Shown here: piece by piece, positions 61,478-64,000 of the stretch
How the letters are laid out: the number at the start of each line of letters is the position of its first letter
Numbering within the stretch: the first letter of the stretch is position 1
Origin: Hyphomicrobiaceae bacterium
GTDB lineage: Bacteria > Pseudomonadota > Alphaproteobacteria > Rhizobiales > Hyphomicrobiaceae
Assembly (NCBI GenBank): GCA_008933705.1
Contig: WBUN01000012.1
Coordinates: forward strand, 1-64,000
Length of the DNA: 64,000 bases
Direction of reading: 5' to 3'
The notes under the pieces: generated by a model
The model's input: only the letters and a program-made list of their open reading frames with translations
What the model was told of the DNA's origin: nothing
Databases searched by the model: none
Translations under genes and position numbers: made by a program

Positions 61478-64000
61478 GTGAGAATTCGATTGGTCACCGT
61501 GGTCTGGGGCCAAGAGTACATTGATACGTTCATTCGCACAGGACTCCGCAGTCTGCTGGGCGAAGGCAACATTCCGGACCTCGCGTCCGCTCACGAGGTC
61601 GTCTATACGATCTATACGACGCATCGGGATGCGGAGACCCTCAAGCAAGCTCCTGCATTCGCCCGCCTTCGCGAGAGTGCCGACATTTGCCTCTCGCTGT
61701 TCGATCCCGGCGAGATCGACACGACGAACTATGGCGAGCATGGCACCTTCTGGTGGCGCGGAATGGACCTTGCGCGCCGCAACGGCGAGGTGCTCTTCTT
61801 CATCATTCCCGACCTGCTGTATGCGAGCGGAACGCTCGTGCGTTGGGCGCAGCGGTTTGTCGAGGGCAAGCGGGCGATCTTCACTATTGGTCCGCAAGTG
61901 GTGCTCGAAACCGTCGTGCCCGAGCTGGAGAAGCGGTTCCCTGGGGACGAGAGGCCCTATGATCTCGACCGCGATCAGCTGCTCGATCTGTTGTGTCGCC
62001 ATCTGCATCCGTTGCATGCCGCCATGCGCCACGATGAGCGCCGGCGCCCGTCCCATCCGGAGTATGATGTGCGTCTCGTGCCCAGGCGCGGCATGGTCAT
62101 TCGCGAGATCGTCTCACACCCATTTTGTGTGCAGCCGAGCTTCTATTCTGCGCTGAAGCACTACGGCCCCGAGGACCACCTCGACACTCTTATGTTCGAG
62201 CCGTGCTCGACGGTCAGCGTCGAGCCGATCCTGAAGCGCGTGCATGGCTACTATCGTCCATGGCCTCTCGACGAGATCCGCTTGTCGAACCTGGCGGGAT
62301 GGTGGGACTGCTTCACGACGGCTGCCTGCGAGCGCGAGAGCCGCTATCCTTTCGAACTTGCCCGTCAGGAGGACGAGGAATGGCGGGCAGCTCGGGCGCG
62401 CGCGGTCGCCGCTGGCGGCTTCTATCGTTCTCAGGTCGTAGCGGCGGGCAAGCTCTATAGGCTCTTCATCGCGCTCAGGACCCACGGATGCTTCCGCGCT
62501 GCCAATATCCTGGCCGCGGCAGTCTACGCCGGACGGTTGCGTCGCCGCATCGGCGTGCGCCGCCGTGCCATAATTCTAGCGCCGACGGATGAAGCGCTTT
62601 CCGGGCCCGACGGCGGCAAGGTCCGAGCCCTGCTGCAGCCCGGTCGCGAACGAGAGTTCCTCGACCTCATTAGCGACCATATCCTCTTGGGTAAGGACGA
62701 GATTGGCTGTTCGCGCAGGCTGAAACGCCTGATCGGACAGTCGCCCGCAAGGCCGGCGGACGAGGAGGAGCTGGTCACGGCGCGCGGTTTGCCGGCTGGT
62801 CCGTTGCTCGACTTCGCGCAAAGCGCAGGCGAGCCGATAGGCGTCGGACCGTTCACGATCTATCCCGTTGACAAGGTCGTCTGGAGGGAGGCGGCAGAAG
62901 CGCGTGCTGCTGCCAAACGAAGCAGGGCGGCGACCTCGTCGCAAAGACCATCCGAGATGCCGATGAGCACTTCGCCGCCTGATCCGCGGACCGTGGGCGG
63001 CACGTTTGTCGTGACCCGCTGGGCGCGCAAGTCGATCTTTCACCGCATGCTCTTCTACGCCCTGCACATTCCGTTCGTTGAGCCGTTCATAGCTCTGCTG
63101 TTTCCGTTCTATTTCAAGGTGCCGATCAAGAACCGCTTGCGGCCCTACCGCATCGTTCATCGAGCACGGAACGCCGTTCGCCTTCTGAACGGGCGGCCAA
63201 GCACCTTTGGCTTGGCCGCTTGCGTGAGGAGTTCCGTCGTGGGCGGCCCAGCTCGCTCGGCCCTTCATAGCCTAAGGAGCGCAAGACGTCTTGCGCAACC
63301 TCATGTCGCCTTGGCCCAGCGCGTGGTTAGGCTGATCCAGCGCGACGGCCTCCGTCTGGCCTTGCGCAAGATCAGGACGCGGACGATAGGGTCATCGTCC
63401 CTCAGGGACGCGGTCACTTGGCTCACCGTCAGCCCAGCGGAGCATGAGAAGCTCAGGCAAATTCGCAAATACCGCGCCTTGAAGGCCGTCGAAGCGGTTC
63501 TTGCCGATTGCGAGACAAGGATGGGCTCGCGGCCCTTCCGTTCGGTACCCCTCGTCTACCTGCGCCAGTTGCTGGCGCAGCACAAGATTGATGGCACGCA
63601 CGGTTCGAAGGCCGTGCGTGCCTTGCTCGTGAAGCTCGTGGAGCAGCACCCTAACTGGGCCGAGCCGTGGTTGGAACTCGGTTTCATGTACGAGGATGAA
63701 GGGGCCGACGCTGAGGCGCTCCGCTGTTTCGAGCACGCCATGCGCGGCAAGAGAGCCGCCGATCTCGCGCCGTCCGACCCGCATCCCGGGGTTGTTGCCG
63801 CCGCCAATCGTGGGCGGCTGCTGATGGCGATGGGTCGGCAGGACGAGGCTCTCGCCGCGTTCGCTCACGCCATCGGTCAGGACCCCGGCCAGAAGGTGGC
63901 GGCCGCGCAGTATGCCTGCCTGCTGCGGCAGAAGGGAAACATCGACAACGCGCTCGTCTACTACGGCGAGGGCATGCACCACCAGGAGTGCCGTTGGTGC
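61478..64000 (+). CDS. Large glycosyltransferase-like protein with C-terminal TPR, 3' truncated
   Basis: An uninterrupted frame of 841 codons that runs off the right edge. An in-frame TAG at 61454 and GGGGA 8 bases before GTG 61478 fix the start. Residues 1-330 begin with LVTVVWGQEYIDTFI and include FWWRGMDLARRNGEVLFFIIPDLLYASG. This layout recalls GT-A-like families of glycan loci with an Asp after a hydrophobic strand, but I cannot name the family. A hydrophobic stretch lies near residue 524 (MLFYALHIPFVEPFIALLF). From about residue 710 tetratricopeptide repeats appear (WAEPWLELGFMYEDEG, GRLLMAMGRQDEALAAFAHA). The protein is probably a membrane-associated, multi-domain glycan assembly enzyme. 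Confidence 0.85.
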   Translation, partial: MRIRLVTVVWGQEYIDTFIRTGLRSLLGEGNIPDLASAHEVVYTIYTTHRDAETLKQAPAFARLRESADICLSLFDPGEIDTTNYGEHGTFWWRGMDLARRNGEVLFFIIPDLLYASGTLVRWAQRFVEGKRAIFTIGPQVVLETVVPELEKRFPGDERPYDLDRDQLLDLLCRHLHPLHAAMRHDERRRPSHPEYDVRLVPRRGMVIREIVSHPFCVQPSFYSALKHYGPEDHLDTLMFEPCSTVSVEPILKRVHGYYRPWPLDEIRLSNLAGWWDCFTTAACERESRYPFELARQEDEEWRAARARAVAAGGFYRSQVVAAGKLYRLFIALRTHGCFRAANILAAAVYAGRLRRRIGVRRRAIILAPTDEALSGPDGGKVRALLQPGREREFLDLISDHILLGKDEIGCSRRLKRLIGQSPARPADEEELVTARGLPAGPLLDFAQSAGEPIGVGPFTIYPVDKVVWREAAEARAAAKRSRAATSSQRPSEMPMSTSPPDPRTVGGTFVVTRWARKSIFHRMLFYALHIPFVEPFIALLFPFYFKVPIKNRLRPYRIVHRARNAVRLLNGRPSTFGLAACVRSSVVGGPARSALHSLRSARRLAQPHVALAQRVVRLIQRDGLRLALRKIRTRTIGSSSLRDAVTWLTVSPAEHEKLRQIRKYRALKAVEAVLADCETRMGSRPFRSVPLVYLRQLLAQHKIDGTHGSKAVRALLVKLVEQHPNWAEPWLELGFMYEDEGADAEALRCFEHAMRGKRAADLAPSDPHPGVVAAANRGRLLMAMGRQDEALAAFAHAIGQDPGQKVAAAQYACLLRQKGNIDNALVYYGEGMHHQECRWC

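Overview
The window is about 64 kb of GC-rich, gene-dense DNA from a Gram-negative bacterium. The best fit is an alphaproteobacterium, probably Hyphomicrobiales (Rhizobiales). The reasons are a DUF1127-type mini-protein, a tiny lipoprotein typical of that order, a SqrR/BigR-like ArsR regulator, a BgsBA-like beta-glucan synthase pair, a beta-keto acid cleavage enzyme and heavy use of ATGA/GTGA translational coupling. The taxon is inferred from gene content only. I saw no rRNA, tRNA, CRISPR array, transposase or phage gene.

Layout. (1) 1-725: the repetitive C-terminal part of an RTX calcium-binding exoprotein, cut by the left edge. (2) 796-6127: a probable persulfide-sensing ArsR regulator with two cysteines at SqrR spacing, divergent from a DUF2892 membrane protein and upstream of an adaptor/RND efflux pair. 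(3) 6327-8655: small exported or membrane proteins of unknown function. (4) 8729-12066: a membrane-fusion protein plus a PilZ-bearing family-2 glucan synthase. (5) 12286-14616: an AhpD-like protein, a mini-lipoprotein and an AraC regulator.

(6) 14728-20837: a branched-chain-type ABC importer in which LivM is fused to LivG, and LivF runs in frame into an aldehyde dehydrogenase. (7) 21015-29587: an IclR-headed run that interleaves a three-piece biotin carboxylase (carrier, biotin carboxylase, PycB/OadA-like carboxyltransferase) with a taurine/nitrate-type ABC importer, a hotdog thioesterase and a beta-keto acid cleavage enzyme. Together blocks 6 and 7 look like a catabolic route: import a substrate, carboxylate a keto compound, then cleave the beta-keto acid with acetyl-CoA.

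(8) 29857-39325, minus strand: two GT87-like and one further GT-C-like membrane glycosyltransferase, a UbiA/DPPR-synthase-like prenyltransferase, and a planctomycete-style exported cassette (di-heme protein, small exported protein, DUF1501 protein). (9) 40075-43407: a ThDP-dependent lyase/synthase and an AMP-forming acyl-CoA synthetase in one operon. (10) 43652-45502: a winged-helix/TPR regulator and an AraC-like tail fragment.

(11) 45651-64000: a long, tightly coupled sugar-building locus. It holds GmhA, GmhB, a transaldolase-like enzyme, several SDR epimerases, an HldE-like protein with reversed domains, a Gfo/Idh oxidoreductase, a UDP-sugar dehydrogenase homologue lacking its catalytic cysteine, an SDR lacking YxxxK, a methyltransferase, a split transketolase, a UDP-galactopyranose-mutase-like flavoenzyme, two more methyltransferases, and a large glycosyltransferase-like/TPR protein that leaves the window at the right edge. 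It appears to make, activate and tailor an unusual heptose or other long-chain sugar for a surface glycan. This locus and block 7 are the strongest candidates for undescribed biology.
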